NCBI GenBank assembly: GCA_023974075.1
Contig: CM043790.1
Span: 15,673,804-15,737,803 of the forward strand
Direction of reading: 5' to 3'
Source: Chaenocephalus aceratus
Lineage: Eukaryota; Chordata; Actinopteri; Perciformes; Channichthyidae
DNA: 64,000 bases
Made by a program: the position numbers and the translations under genes. Within the stretch, counting starts at the first letter, position 1. Each line of letters begins with the position of its first letter. Below are positions 1 to 10,613 of the stretch, one piece after another. The notes beneath the pieces are model-generated. The model saw only the letters and a list, made by a program, of their open reading frames with translations. It was not told the origin of the DNA and did not search any database.

Positions 1-3000
1 AAGAACAGACAGAGAGCGAGTCTTAGATAGTCGGTGAAGAGCAAGGCATTAATGTCACCCAGCAAATATAGCTCAGCGTTGTAGCGCTCCGGGCCATATG
101 GGAAGGATACGGCAGTGTCAGGCCTCCATGTGCCAGACCTGATGGATGGAGTGAAGCAGCTCGTCAATCACGAGGGCTCTGGTTTCCTCTAATAGATCAG
201 ACCTCACATTGGGAGAGCCATCCCTCCGTCGCCTATACCCCCCCCCCCCCCCCGATGTCAACCGCGGGGCAACAACTCATTTAACCTGCAACAGTAAGAG
301 TCCGCCTCTCTGAATGCAGGGCATGGATCCCACCTCCAAAAACAACTAGCTCTGACACACGATCAGTATTTTGACTACTTTGCCTTAAGGTCATATGCAT
401 ATTTTAACACACTGAAAACTTCTCAAAGGCCTATTTCTGTCAGGCTTGGGTTGCATAGTTATCAACCGCAGAATACGGCTCCCCTTGCAGTAGCATTTGA
501 CATTAGCAAAGGCCATAGCAATTAACCCATGTCCAAAGGGTAATGAGGGTTTGTTTCTTAATTCAGATCAGCTGTCATATCGTTTGAGTCCGCCCAATGA
601 GCGCTATGCTGCTCCACATGAGACAATGGTGTTAATTCAAACTTTCAAAGCAAATATCACGGCTCACCCGAGGTCCAACACTTCTACACCAAACATGTTG
701 GTCCCCTGAAACCTTAATTCAGCTTCATGCTAGGGGGCAGTTGGCTTATTTTGACATTTCTTTCCTGAGCATTTCTTTTTAATCTTTTGGCAGCTGACAA
801 ACCTTCAAAACCACAAAGAAAATGCAGCCTCCAAACAGCTTTAGGAGTTCAAAGCCTTTCCGAAGCTTGATGTTGTTTACAGATTCCAGTGGTACTTCTA
901 TACAACGGCCTATTATTGACTGGCAATGTCAAACAAGATGAGACCCAGAAGAGCTCACCAGCCGACAGCTCAGGGCACAGTGCTCGCCCTCGAGGGCTAT
1001 CCAAACACCTCGACAACATGCTGTAATACACACAAAATGCTCTTCTCTGAGCAGGAATTGGTGTCGAGTACATAAGCAGTGACTTGCTGTCTGGTCTGCC
1101 GTGTCCCTGCATTAAGCTTCATCATCCACCGACGCACACACACACACACCAAAATGCCACAAACCTGCTCAGGTTCCACAGTAATTGCACATGTTAAGTA
1201 CTTCTCCCTGTGTCATCTCTGTCCTCTGCCCTCAGCACTTGCACCACACAAATCCAATTTTGAATCCTCTTTCTTGCTTGGGAGATTTTTTTTTTTTTAC
1301 ACAGAATAAACTTTTTTCTTTTGGGGAATAATTCTGTATCAGTAGTCTCCAGAAATTGAGCCGTTCTCCAGCACTCTTTATTCTCCCTCCTCTGCGTCCC
1401 CGTCCTTCCATGAAAAGCTTAAGGGGTTAAGACTCCTTTGCCAGGCAAACTAAGTCATAGCGCCTCAGGAAATCGTTGTTTTAATGAAGCTGAAGAGAGC
1501 ATGCGTGAGAGAGGTTAACGTCTGCTCACACTTACATTACATCTCAGCTTCCTCTCCTTCAGCAGCACAGCGGGAATAAAGCAAAGCGTATGTGTTCTGA
1601 ACACAGATCTGCCCTTTATTTCCCTCAAACAGTTGTTGCACGTGTGGTATTAAGTTCCGGAGTGATAAATGTGTTATGCTGCCAAAAACAACAAACACTG
1701 GCTTAATTCGTATCACAGCTCACTGTGAAGGAATTAAACGAAACCGCTTAAAAGTCAGCAGCAGCCTTGTTATAAGTGACGTGTTTGTGCTTTGGATTAT
1801 TCAGTAACATCTGTCATATTGCAGATGCTGAGCATTTGCTGTTTCTTTTAAATATGTTATTACAGTAATTGTATTAGTGATGCCAAAGTGGCTGCTCGTG
1901 GTTTGACAGATATAAAACAAACCGTTCTTCAAGAGATAGTAAGTAACACCCAGCTTGTTAAAGACAATAGAATGTTCTGGCACTTTAAAAACCTTACATG
2001 GCAGAATTTGCTTTGCATTGTCTGGTGGAGAAACAAACCCATATTGATCTGATGTAACGAGTATCCTCTCTGACATCATTCTAGACCTCCGGGACTTGCG
2101 AAGGTTTGAAAGGCTTCACTAATCACCATCTGATATTCTTACACTTTCATTTCATCACACTTTCTCAGCGTCTTCTATTGTCTCTGGCGCTTTCTCTCTT
2201 TGTCACTCAGCAGGGGACTGATCACAGCACTATTTAAAATCCCTTCGGCTAGTATTAACTTCATGCTAGATTACATGAGATTGGCCACATGAAGAGTACG
2301 GAGCGCGATCAGATCATTTGAAAGGCCTGCTCCGTCATAATCGCAGCTCTCTTGTGAAGTGACACAGGGGATGCAGCTTAACCTTTCAAGGAGGAGAGCG
2401 CTGCAAAATGAAGTGATTATTGCCTTTGGAGGAGATTCGGAGACTTTGGAGACGGATAGCAAGGATGAGACTGCTGGGGGAAATTATTCTCAACCCGAAT
2501 TGAGCATTATTTCCTCATAATTTACCAAAAAGGTCAAATTTTTTATTTCCCCAATCTTAATGTTTCTTACTGATGACTGCGAGTTCAGTTCAGCATAAAA
2601 AGGAGTGTTTATTTTTGTTTTTCTTTTGCCAGTGTAGCATTCTCATTTAGGCTTATGTGCAGCATGTGTGGTCTGTAGCGCTAGCTTGTTGAATGTGTGT
2701 TTGCTCTTTAACTCCAAAGGTCTGTTTCCATGGAGAGAGCAGCGCAGCTTCGGTGTTTGGGTGGAAAAGATAAGCTAGAAAGCCTTTCATCACACCACGC
2801 TGCCTACCAATATCTTTATCTGTGACATTTTCAATGCCTTCTTTTGATCATGGGAACATGAGGTTAAATGCAAGTTTAAATAACAAGATGGACATCAGGA
2901 AATGTACATTCTGTGCTCAAGAGAAAACAACATAAAAAGCCATACAAATTATCTCTGCTCTAAAGAAAAATTGAAGAAACCTTTGATATCCATTGAGCTT

Positions 3001-3100
3001 CCCTCCTTTTTAATATAACTTGACTTTCTGTCTCATTTGTATCCACTCAATTTGTCATAAGTTGGCATATAAAAGCTGTGTGTCCATACAGTGATGTTTT
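1..3100. other. non-coding stretch with poly-C run and protein-like left edge
   Basis: No gene is supportable. A poly-C run lies at about 239-253. The first 235 bases are relatively CpG-rich and read on the minus strand as protein-like peptide in two different frames (see findings). The rest is AT-rich single-copy-looking sequence with short random ORFs. Confidence 0.5.
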
Positions 3101-3182
3101 TCATTTCATTTCAAACCTTTATTTATACAGATGAATCCCATCTCAAGGGAGACCATGCTCAAGTAGTTCCACATGAAACATA
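3101..3182 (-). repeat. LINE 3'-end fragment
   Basis: Reads tcatttcatttcaaaccttt on the plus strand, followed by gaggtcccat-like and ccacatgaaacata sequence. This closely matches the 3' end of the LINE at 32981-35165, which has the same cattt-repeat tail and the same ttccacatgaaacataa block. It is a severely 5'-truncated insertion of the same or a sister family in minus orientation. Confidence 0.65.
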
Positions 3183-5957
3183 ATGTCCTTACTTGCCCTC
3201 CAGTCAAGCACTTGAGCTTATTCGAGGAGTGAACTCTGACACAAAGTATACATACCAACCAGTCTGCCAAAAGTGATAAAAAGGTCTTTCCTACTTTGTT
3301 CTTTTGAATCCAAATCAGAAATAACCATTTAGTGAGGCAAACTTGCTATACCCAAATAGGTTTTATTAAGTGGCAACCATTATCAGTCAGTGCACTGAAG
3401 TCTGTCTCACGGTAACTCCCAAGTCGGATTTAGTGTTTTGGCTTGCTGCCTAAAGTCTTCATTTCCTCAATCCCTCTTACCTAGGGGGGATTATCGATGT
3501 TAAAGTCGGCTAACTATGAGCAACATGGATGACAGATGTAGTTTAAATTCATTAATCAGCTCTGACATTTAGAGTGATGCACCTTTCTGGTCCAGCTCCA
3601 CTGCTGCTCTGCCAGTCCTTCAATACTGTATACATTACCACTCACTTACATGCATTATATTATTTATTTATTCATAGATGATATTGCATAATTATTATTA
3701 TGTGTATTTGCATGCCCATCTTGAGATTAATAATCAATGTAAAAGACTTTTCACCCTCAACTGACTTTTGCTTTATTTGGATGGCCGACTATTTGTTTTG
3801 CTTGTCTTCAGTCTTCATTGGTTATGCACTGTTGTTTCGCTCTGTTTCTACTCTCATTTTCATGTACGGGTCGTGCATGAATGGAGTTTCCTTTGTGCAC
3901 TCACTCAAGAGTGATGAGTGTGTCCGGAAGTTGAAGATCAAGCTTAATGAATGTCTTTCCATTTGTATTATCAGGAAGCCCATCAATCAAAGAAAACCCT
4001 TTTTAATGCAAGGTGCCAAAGTGATCAGACTTAATTGCAGTCAAAAAAATAGACCCAGCACTTACAGCCTACACCAAAGAAATCAAGAGTAATAACAACT
4101 GTAAGATTTATATTTAAAAAATATATATTTTATTATTGTTGACTGATATTGCAATATGATTGATGATATTGGAGGGAATGATCCTGTTCATATTCTCAAT
4201 CCTTTTCTCTTCATCTTTGAATAATCTGTTTGAATGAGAATAGTGTTAATTGTTAGCAGACTGTGGATTACAATTTGTAGGACATAAATTGCGGCAGCAC
4301 CAGAAAATTACATTTAGAATGATATTCTGACACATATATTAAGCCTTTAAGAAAAACTGTGCCTCGTGCAATTTCCATTTTGCACCAAACTATATTGCTT
4401 TTCAATGAAATTCAAAATAATTGCACCACTCATACTGTATGTGTCAAAAAGTACAGATTGCTCTTTCTCTTCTATCCTACTTAAGGCTCATTTGCCTTGA
4501 TAAAATATATATTCTTCGACACACTGCTTGATGTTGCACCTTAAACTCATTTGTCTCATGTTGCATATCTGGCTGGCTCTATGCAGAAGAAGACTGTCTC
4601 CTTTCTCCTTTTCAGTCATTTATTCAAGTGAATGAAATTTAAAGATAGTCTCTCTCCTTTGTCCTCTCATATTTGTATGTAAAGCTCCAGAATTTTAACT
4701 CAGGCTTTTGAATCTGCGGCACCTTTGCATCAAACTGCTTCACATTCCTGCCACTTCTTCCCCTGTGTTCTGTATGAACACACAGTTACAAGTTTAATAC
4801 ATAAATAATGAAACGTACATTTTGTTTCAACTCACTCACTCACTCACTCAGGGATTTGTTGCTACAGCCTCGTTAAGTCTTGTATGACCTTTTAAATTAC
4901 TGTGGCTAATTTGTGCTAATGTTAGCAAACTTTGATAATGTATTGTTGTGTAACTGACATTATTGTCAGATGTAAGTTCACCAACTTTTTTCAACTTGTG
5001 CTTTTACTGTGTTTTAGCATTTGCCAAGACTGTCAATTGTGACCACAGTTGTGGCTGTTCATTCTTCTTCATCCACTTTTAATTTGATGTGTCTTGGCAA
5101 GAATAGGACCATTGTGACACCCAGAATGTCACTTTTGCGTGTGACGTGAGCAATGTGTGCATGTGACATTGAAAAGATGGTCACACAGTGAACCATGTGT
5201 TCACATACACTGCATAGCCCTCCTCACATTAACATCTTCCAAAAATAATGGGGTATTCAGATCATGAATCCCAGAGGCATAAACAGAGTTGACTTACTAG
5301 GCCTCCTCCTGCCCTGATTTTGAGTGTTGCCACTTAAACTCTCCACTGCCGTCCTCTAGTGCACCCACAATTAATGTCTCATCATCCTCCATTTATTCTG
5401 AATTGATTCACTTCATCTCCTAAACCCACGGGGGAAATATTGTTCTGGTTCGTGTCATGGAAAACAGTCTGGCTCCATTACGCCATTGGCTGATTTTAGA
5501 TTAAAGATCATGCACTAAATCACAGCTGGCCTTGTGAGTGACCGAAGCCTCAACGCGGTCCCCTGTACTAGTTAGCTTGCCAGTGCTATCTATATATAAC
5601 CACCTCAATTGGCTGGGAGGAAGGTTGGACTTCAGCTGGCTTCACTGCATTATAAGTAGTCATCGTTTTACTGACCCTCAAAAATCATGACTGAAGCAAT
5701 CTAGAAACTAAGATAATGTGGGTCCCATGACAAATGGAGACTATGGAGTCTATGCTGTGCGTGTGCACCCTTCAGTACTGTTTCTAGCATGTCTACTTAT
5801 CATCAGTAAAGTACAAAAACTTGAAAATGCTGAAAAATTCTGGTTGATAAAAGGAGAAATTCAAACAAATATATGTATAAATATATTATATCACTCGCCT
5901 TTAGTCATGACAAAGTACCTCGTCACTGTGATTTTAAAGGTAAATGATTAATTAGAA
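3183..5957. other. non-coding, AT-rich
   Basis: No gene or RNA recognised. An open frame of 130 codons at 3700-4092 has no recognisable domain and no splice context, so I do not call it. A short ACTC microsatellite is at about 4831-4850. Confidence 0.5.
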
Positions 5958-6179
5958 AACTATAGGTTACTTACGTAACCCCAGTAGCTCAGAGTAACAT
6001 GAAGTGAGATGTCTCACTATGGGATGCGCCTCATCGCGGAGCAAACAGAAGCATCAATCTCATTACGCCAATCCTGATTGGCTGGTGATCTTGACATTAG
6101 CGTCAGGGAATTCACCCCCTATAAGTAGCTTGCGCCACGACGCATGCGTCATTCAAAATAAGCACCTCTTCTCGCTTCA
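5958..6179 (-). repeat. DIRS copy 1 3' terminal inverted repeat
   Basis: Starts AACTATAGGTTACTTACGTA. From about 6012 to 6179 it is the reverse complement of the right terminal repeat (10423-10592), including the blocks gcgcctcatcgcggagca, cctgattggctggtgatc and cataagtagcttgcgc-like sequence. The first ~54 bp are unique to this end, as expected for the extended 3' terminal repeat of DIRS elements. An ORF crossing the repeat on the plus strand is incidental. Confidence 0.88.
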
Positions 6180-6201
6180 CCATAGCAAGGAGGGCCGTCT
6201 G

Positions 6202-6297
6202 GTGAGACATCTCACTTCATGTTACTCTTAGAACTGGGGTTACGTAAGTAACCTATAGTTCTCATTCATAACACTCCGTTCGATGTCTCACTATGGG
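6202..6297. repeat. DIRS copy 1 internal complementary region
   Basis: 6202-6258 is the reverse complement of the extreme left end (5960-6016), and 6258-6297 is the reverse complement of the extreme right end (about 10575-10613). The two halves meet at GTT, 6258-6260. The block therefore spells the two element ends joined head to tail, the arrangement known from DIRS-1 and thought to template completion of the circular intermediate. Confidence 0.88.
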
Positions 6298-6359
6298 AAA
6301 TTGTAGCTCCCGTATTGCCAGACGAGCTTATCTCGAAAATCACCAAACCGACCAGAACT

Positions 6360-6706
6360 TTAACAGGTAGGGCTCCGACTCAACCAGGTGCTCAGCACTG
6401 CTTGAGTCAAAACTGGGAGTAGAACGTCCAGACTGTTAAAAGGCAGACAAAAGTGAGCGGCGAGGACCAGCTCGCCGCTTGCACCAATGTCTTGGATGGG
6501 AGACATCCTGGACAGAGCCCAGGATGCAGCCAGACCCTGAGTCAAGAGAGCTCGCGAACCCGAAGGTGCCTGCGAGCTCTGACTCGTACGGGCCCCACAG
6601 CAATTGCTTCCACAAACAGTGGGAGAGCCGTTGCTTAGTAACAGGCTTGCCCTTGTAAGGGATAGCCCAGGACACAGGGGGCTTGGTCATTATGACAAAG
6701 CACCCC
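6360..6706 (-). pseudogene. DIRS copy 1 tyrosine recombinase remnant
   Basis: Only the C-terminal part of the recombinase survives. GKPVTKQRLSH is readable around 6620-6660, and TQGLAASWAL with the following helix around 6440-6545, matching the H-x-x-R region of copy 2 (HSTRGLATSWAL). The catalytic tyrosine position reads Asn (plus-strand gtt at 6435-6437) where copy 2 has FYRLDV. Frames shift at least twice. The N-terminal and Arg-I regions present in copy 2 are deleted. Clearly non-functional. Confidence 0.75.
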
Positions 6707-7118
6707 CGATTACAGTACCACTCACGGGCCAGGCCCATAGAGCCAATCGCTCTGGGTGTGGGTGAAAGATCGCCCCCCCCGCTTGGGACAGTATGTCCCT
6801 GCGTAGTGGCAGCTGCCATGGCTGCCCGCACAGCAGCTGATATATCTCCGCTAGCCAGTACATAGCTGGCCAGTGTGGAGCTATCAGAATAAGTGTGTGG
6901 CGTTGCTCTCTCACTCTGGCCAGAGCTGGAGGTATCAGAGCCAGGGGTGGAAACGCGTACAGAAGGCCCGGGGGCCAATCGTGGGCGAGTGCATCCACGC
7001 CTAACGGTGCATTCAGATCCTGCATCGAAAAGAACAGCTGACACTGAGCGTTGTCTTTCGAAGCGAACAGATCCACCGCGGCGCTGCCGTAACGCACCCA
7101 CAGCTGGCTCACAATCAT
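6690..7118 (-). pseudogene. DIRS copy 1 RNase H C-terminal / linker region
   Basis: Encodes VSQLWVRYGSAAVDLFASKD, then NAQCQLFFSMQDLNAPLGVD and LYAFPPLALIPPALARVREQ, and ends in the HPHPERLALWAWPVSG block. This is the region between RNase H and recombinase in DIRS pol. Copy 2 lacks everything after NAPLGVD, so this segment is preserved only in copy 1. Its frame differs from the upstream RT/RNase H frame (7206-8024) because of small indels near 7130-7215. Confidence 0.72.
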
Positions 7119-7205
7119 TGGATGTAGAGTCCAGTCTGCATAAAGTGGTGCCTCTGGACAATAGATCTGCCCCGAGGTTCATCACTCCCGGTACGTGCGT
7201 CGCTC

Positions 7206-8024
7206 TCAGAGAGAGAGGAGACGCCTACTGCTCCATAGAATAAGTTTGCGCGCCAGTGTGTGTAACTGGAGAGAACGCAATCCCCCTTGGCGGTTAATAT
7301 ACGATATTGTGGTCGTATTGTCTGTCCTCACGAGGACGTGATGTCCCCTGAGGAAAGGCAGAAAGCGTCTTAGGGTGAGAAACACCGCTAAAAGCTCCAG
7401 GTAATTTATGTGCGCCCGCTGGAGGTCTCTGCTCCAGAGACCCCTCACCGGGCGGCCTTCATAAATACCTCCCCAACCTGTCAGACATGCGTCCGTGGTG
7501 ACCACTTTCCGTGAAAGGAGAGCACCCATAGGCACACCCCGTACTAGAAAAGTCGGGTGCAGCCAGTGGCGCAGTGCCATTACGTATTTCACCGTAACCA
7601 TTACTCTCCGCTCGCCATGACGCGCATGGTTTAGTTTTAGGGCGGCCACCCAGCGCTGAAACTCCCTCATGTGTAAGAGTCCCAGTCGTATGACCAGGAT
7701 GGCTGAGGCCATGAGCCCCAGCAATCGCAAGCATGATCTGAAGAGAACATGTTTGTGCAGCTGGAAAAGAGCGAGACAAGCTCTGAAAGCTTTCACTCTT
7801 TCCGCTGACAAGCGAGCTGAAAAGGGCACCGAGTTCAGGCGTAAACGCAGGAAGAGTATAGTCTGCGCGAGGCACAACATGCTCTTCTCTGTGTTTATTA
7901 TGAAACCCAGGTTGAGCAGGTGCTTAACGAGGACATTTGTCTGCGTAACAGCCTCCTGCTCCGACTGTGCGAGAAGCAGCCAGTCGTCCAGGTAGGTCGC
8001 CAGGCGAATGCCCCGTTGTCGCAC
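7206..8024 (-). pseudogene. DIRS copy 1 reverse transcriptase (motif C onward) and RNase H
   Basis: A 272-codon open segment. RT motif C is intact as ATYLDDWLLL (D-D codons at 7983-7988). It is followed by the thumb region and an RNase H domain with TDACLTGWGG, NYLELLAV and RTDNTTTISYI, which supply the acidic catalytic residues. The segment ends early because a GA duplication (agagagagag against agagagag in copy 2) shifts the frame. The upstream RT fingers/palm part lies in another frame at 8030-8490. Confidence 0.82.
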
Positions 8025-8029
8025 GAGAC

Positions 8030-8490
8030 GCAGCAGAGATGTGAGTGAGCATTCTGAACTTATATCTTTTTAGATATTTGTTCAGAGCCCTTAAATCAAG
8101 TATTGGCCGTATTCCGTTCCCTCCCCGTTTGGGAACGAGGAAGTACTTGGAATAGAAGCCGCCCTGACTCTGCTCGGCGGGTACAATAGATATAGCCCTT
8201 TTTTCTAGGAGTGAGAGAATCTCTTTCTCCAGAATGAGGGCTGACTCTCCTCGGGCCTGCGAATGCAGAATGCCCGAGAAGCGAGGAGGGGTGACAGCGA
8301 ATTGGAGTCTGTAGCCCCGTGTTACTGTCTTGAAAACCCAAGCAGATGTTGTGAGCATCTTCCACTGCATGCTCCTTAGAGCCAGTGAAGATGTCACATC
8401 TTTTCCCCTCTGAGTCTCTATTTGTTGTGTTATGGGGCCCTCTAGTGTCTGAACACAGTGGTGCCCCTTATCGACAGTACCCACCGACAC
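8030..8490 (-). pseudogene. DIRS copy 1 reverse transcriptase N-terminal part
   Basis: Contains LQFAVTPPRFSGIL, ILSLLEKRAISIVPAEQSQG, FYSKYFLVPKRGGNGIRPIL and DLRALNKYLKRYKFRML, the DIRS RT fingers region. It then jumps straight to the region after motif A. A 192-bp segment present in copy 2 (55268-55459), carrying VDLKDAYFHIP (motif A, with the first catalytic Asp) and the PFGLSLSPRVF block, is missing here; the join is at ttgtc, 8016-8020. RT cannot be active. Confidence 0.82.
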
Positions 8491-8570
8491 TGCATGCGCG
8501 TGACGGTGGTGCCCTTAAAGCCCCAGCCGGCACTGCACATGCGCGTGACGGTGGTGCCTTCACAGACCCG
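8488..8570. repeat. two 43-bp tandem units in DIRS copy 1
   Basis: Starts at 8488 and 8531, each with cactgca..tgcgcgtgacgg then tggtgcc. The same two-unit structure, with 45-bp spacing, is in copy 2 at 55919-56000. It was therefore present in the common ancestor and lies between gag and RT. Confidence 0.75.
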
Positions 8571-8999
8571 TCAGAAATCCGCCTTTTGAGAGATGCCGTA
8601 GCTGCTCTCAGAAGGGGAACAATTGGCGGGCTGTTTATTGGCTTCATTGATTTTCTTTTCATTTTTTTTTAGCTGCACCCTCGGCCTGAAGCCTGGATGC
8701 GTCAGCGGCAAATGTTTTATGACAGAAGAATCAACCAATGTGTGACATGTGTTTGTGCGGACTTGAGGATGGTGTTTAGGCATCTCTCGAGGCGGCGGGA
8801 ACACATTCAGAGCTGGGGAATGAACTTCCAGCTCTGTCACGGAGGGGAGAACGAGGGGCTGTCACGCCGCTCGCTTCTTCTTCCTCGACTGCTGGCCGAA
8901 ATTCTGGGTTGGCTGCGCCTGAGCTGCAGCCGGAACCGGAGAATTTCTAGGCCAGCTTCCTGGGCTGGGGACTCAGGGCGGGCTGCGACCTCTGCGTCT

Positions 9000-9356
9000 T
9001 TGGTGCTTTAAACCGAGCAGAGTTCGAGGCAGCTTGGGTAAAGGACTGCTGCTGTGAAAGCAGCAGCTGGACCCTTCGAGGGAGGCAGAGGTGGAGTGCC
9101 TCGTCCTCCCTCTTCTTCGTCTCACACCTCCTTTGCATAGAGGCGAGAGCGTAGCTGAAAATTCCCTCGGGAACGATGGGCATATCCAGCACATCCGTAG
9201 CGGCCCACCCGTGGTAGAAGGTGGGCCGCTACCAGCGGTTCCATGGGAGGCATGCGGAGCAGGCCGAGCTTCTCCATTCCGTCGCAGTCTAGGGAGGAGG
9301 CACCCTGGATTGGGACCTTGTTGCTGAAGGGCCGGACTCTCCACGAGACCGACACT
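9000..9356 (-). pseudogene. DIRS copy 1 gag, C-terminal remains
   Basis: Continues the Gag-like coding region in a different frame. It carries LPVFPEMLDEVSVSWRVRPF and then GASSLDCDGMEKLGLLRMPP and PMEPLVAAHLLPR, all also seen in copy 2 at 57120-57330. The frame switch relative to 9357-9980 follows from a deletion in copy 1 after SPAQAAKE; copy 2 has about 50 more residues there. The precise C-terminus is not clear. Confidence 0.6.
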
Positions 9357-9980
9357 TCATCCAACATCTCCGGGAAGACTGGAAGGAGTTGCCTCCTTTG
9401 CAGCCTGAGCCGGTGACATGAAGGTGTCCTCTTCCTGTTCATCTGACTCGGACAGGAGGAACGCCAAGGCGTCCTCCTCTTCGTCCTCCTCGTAGTCCAG
9501 CTCGAGGGCATCCTCCGCGGTTGAGACCATGGTGAGGTCTAACCGGGAGCCCCAGCTTGGTGGAGCGTGGGAACCCGTTCCCGCGTGTCTTGTCGTCACC
9601 GGGTCCCGGCCTGCCAGCGCGCGGGATTCCGGTTCTATAGCCATCGCAGATAGTGAGCCCCAGACCGACACGGAGAGGGGTTCACTCTCTGTAGCGGACG
9701 CCCCCGTGTCCTGACTGCCGGCCGGTGCGTCCGTGGACATGGGGGGGTCCTGTTCCGACAGGCTAGCTTGTCGAGCTAACCGTCGGCGGAGGCTCTTGAC
9801 GGTGAAGCGGACACAATGTCCGCATGAGCCGGGGTTGTCGATAGCGCCTCGGGCGTGTTCCAGCCCGAGGCAGGACGAACAGACCTGGTGTGTGTCTGTG
9901 CCCGAGATCTTCAACCCGCAGCCGCAGAGTCGAGCCACCGAGTCCCTGACTCCTCTGGTGTGAGGGAGAGGGGCGTCCAT
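9357..9980 (-). pseudogene. DIRS copy 1 gag-like ORF
   Basis: A 207-codon ORF, the first in the element as expected for gag. It begins MDAPLPHTRGVRDS. Near residues 18-60 it has a cysteine/histidine cluster (LCGCGLK, HQVCSSCLGLEHA, GSCGHC), a zinc-binding arrangement common at the N-terminus of fish DIRS Gag. Then come a basic SLRRRLARQASL stretch and a long acidic Ser/Glu-rich region (YEEDEEEDALAF). Copy 2 has the same cluster at 57902-58144. The presumed role is packaging of element RNA, from family knowledge. The ORF stops at a frameshift, so it is truncated. Confidence 0.72.
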
Positions 9981-10422
9981 CTTGTTCCCCTCGTGGCGTG
10001 GAGAGGGCCCGCTCTCGACACGTGGGACGGGAGAAAAGATATTACCACCTTGTCCTTAATCCGGAGAAAAGGACGGTGTGGGTCTTTTATTCCCGGAGAA
10101 TACTGACTGGTGTGGCAGTATGCTCCTCTAATCCTTTCTTCCTCCGTGGAGAAGAGAAAAGAAAAAACTTCCTCGCTACCGTGGTGTCGGTAGAGAGGGT
10201 GTGAGCTAGCAACAGGTGTGCTGCTAGCTTGAAAAATCGGACCTACCTTACTTTCTCGGGTAAGAGAAGGGCAAGGTCGATTTTAAATACTAACAGCGTT
10301 AGTACTACCAGTCTTCCTGCGAAGCAGAAGGAGTAGCCGGCGAGCGCCCGTCGTCCGAAATTGGTATTTGGGTTCAGTCTGTGGACATGTGAAGCTTGCC
10401 CGGCTACTGTAGAGATGTGCTC

Positions 10423-10613
10423 TGAAGCGAGAAGAGGTGTTTGAATGACGCATGCGTCGTGGCGCAAGCTACTTATAGGGGGTGAATTCCCTGACGCTGA
10501 CGTCAAGATCACCAGCCAATCAGGATTGGCGTAATGAGATTGATGCTTCTGTTTGCTCCGCGATGAGGCGCATCCCATAGTGAGACATTGAACGGAGTGT
10601 TATGAATGAGAAC
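10423..10613 (-). repeat. DIRS copy 1 5' terminal inverted repeat
   Basis: Reads tgaagcgagaagaggtgttt to gttatgaatgagaac on the plus strand, the reverse complement of the left repeat over about 170 bp. The outer ~25 bp (gaacggagtgttatgaatgagaac) are complementary only to the internal region at 6258-6297. This is the 5' end of the minus-oriented element, so the element promoter is expected here (inference). Confidence 0.87.

Larger units (their letters stand above)
5958..10613 (-). mobile_element. DIRS-like retrotransposon, copy 1 (defective)
   Basis: A 4.66-kb element in minus orientation. It has inverted terminal repeats (5958-6179 and 10423-10613), an internal complementary region (6202-6297), and in order from right to left gag, reverse transcriptase, RNase H and remains of a tyrosine recombinase. 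This is the DIRS order plan: no LTRs, no DDE integrase, no target duplication. Both ends read AAC on the plus strand. Damage seen by comparison with copy 2: a 192-bp deletion in RT at 8016-8020, a gag deletion, a 2-bp GA insertion near 7210, loss of most of the recombinase core at about 6706, and Asn in place of the recombinase tyrosine. Not autonomous. Confidence 0.9.

Noticed and set aside
3700..4092. 130-codon plus-strand ORF
   Set aside because: No recognisable domain, AT-rich intergenic setting, no splice or regulatory support.
6004..6231. Plus-strand ORF starting MRCLTMGCASSRSKQKHQSH, also at 52951-53193 and inverted at 10243-10578
   Set aside because: It falls wholly in DIRS terminal repeats and appears three times because the repeat does. 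No domain.
5958..10613. DIRS element as an LTR retrovirus or Ty3-type element
   Set aside because: Terminal repeats are inverted, there is no DDE integrase or protease or envelope, and a tyrosine recombinase is present in copy 2.
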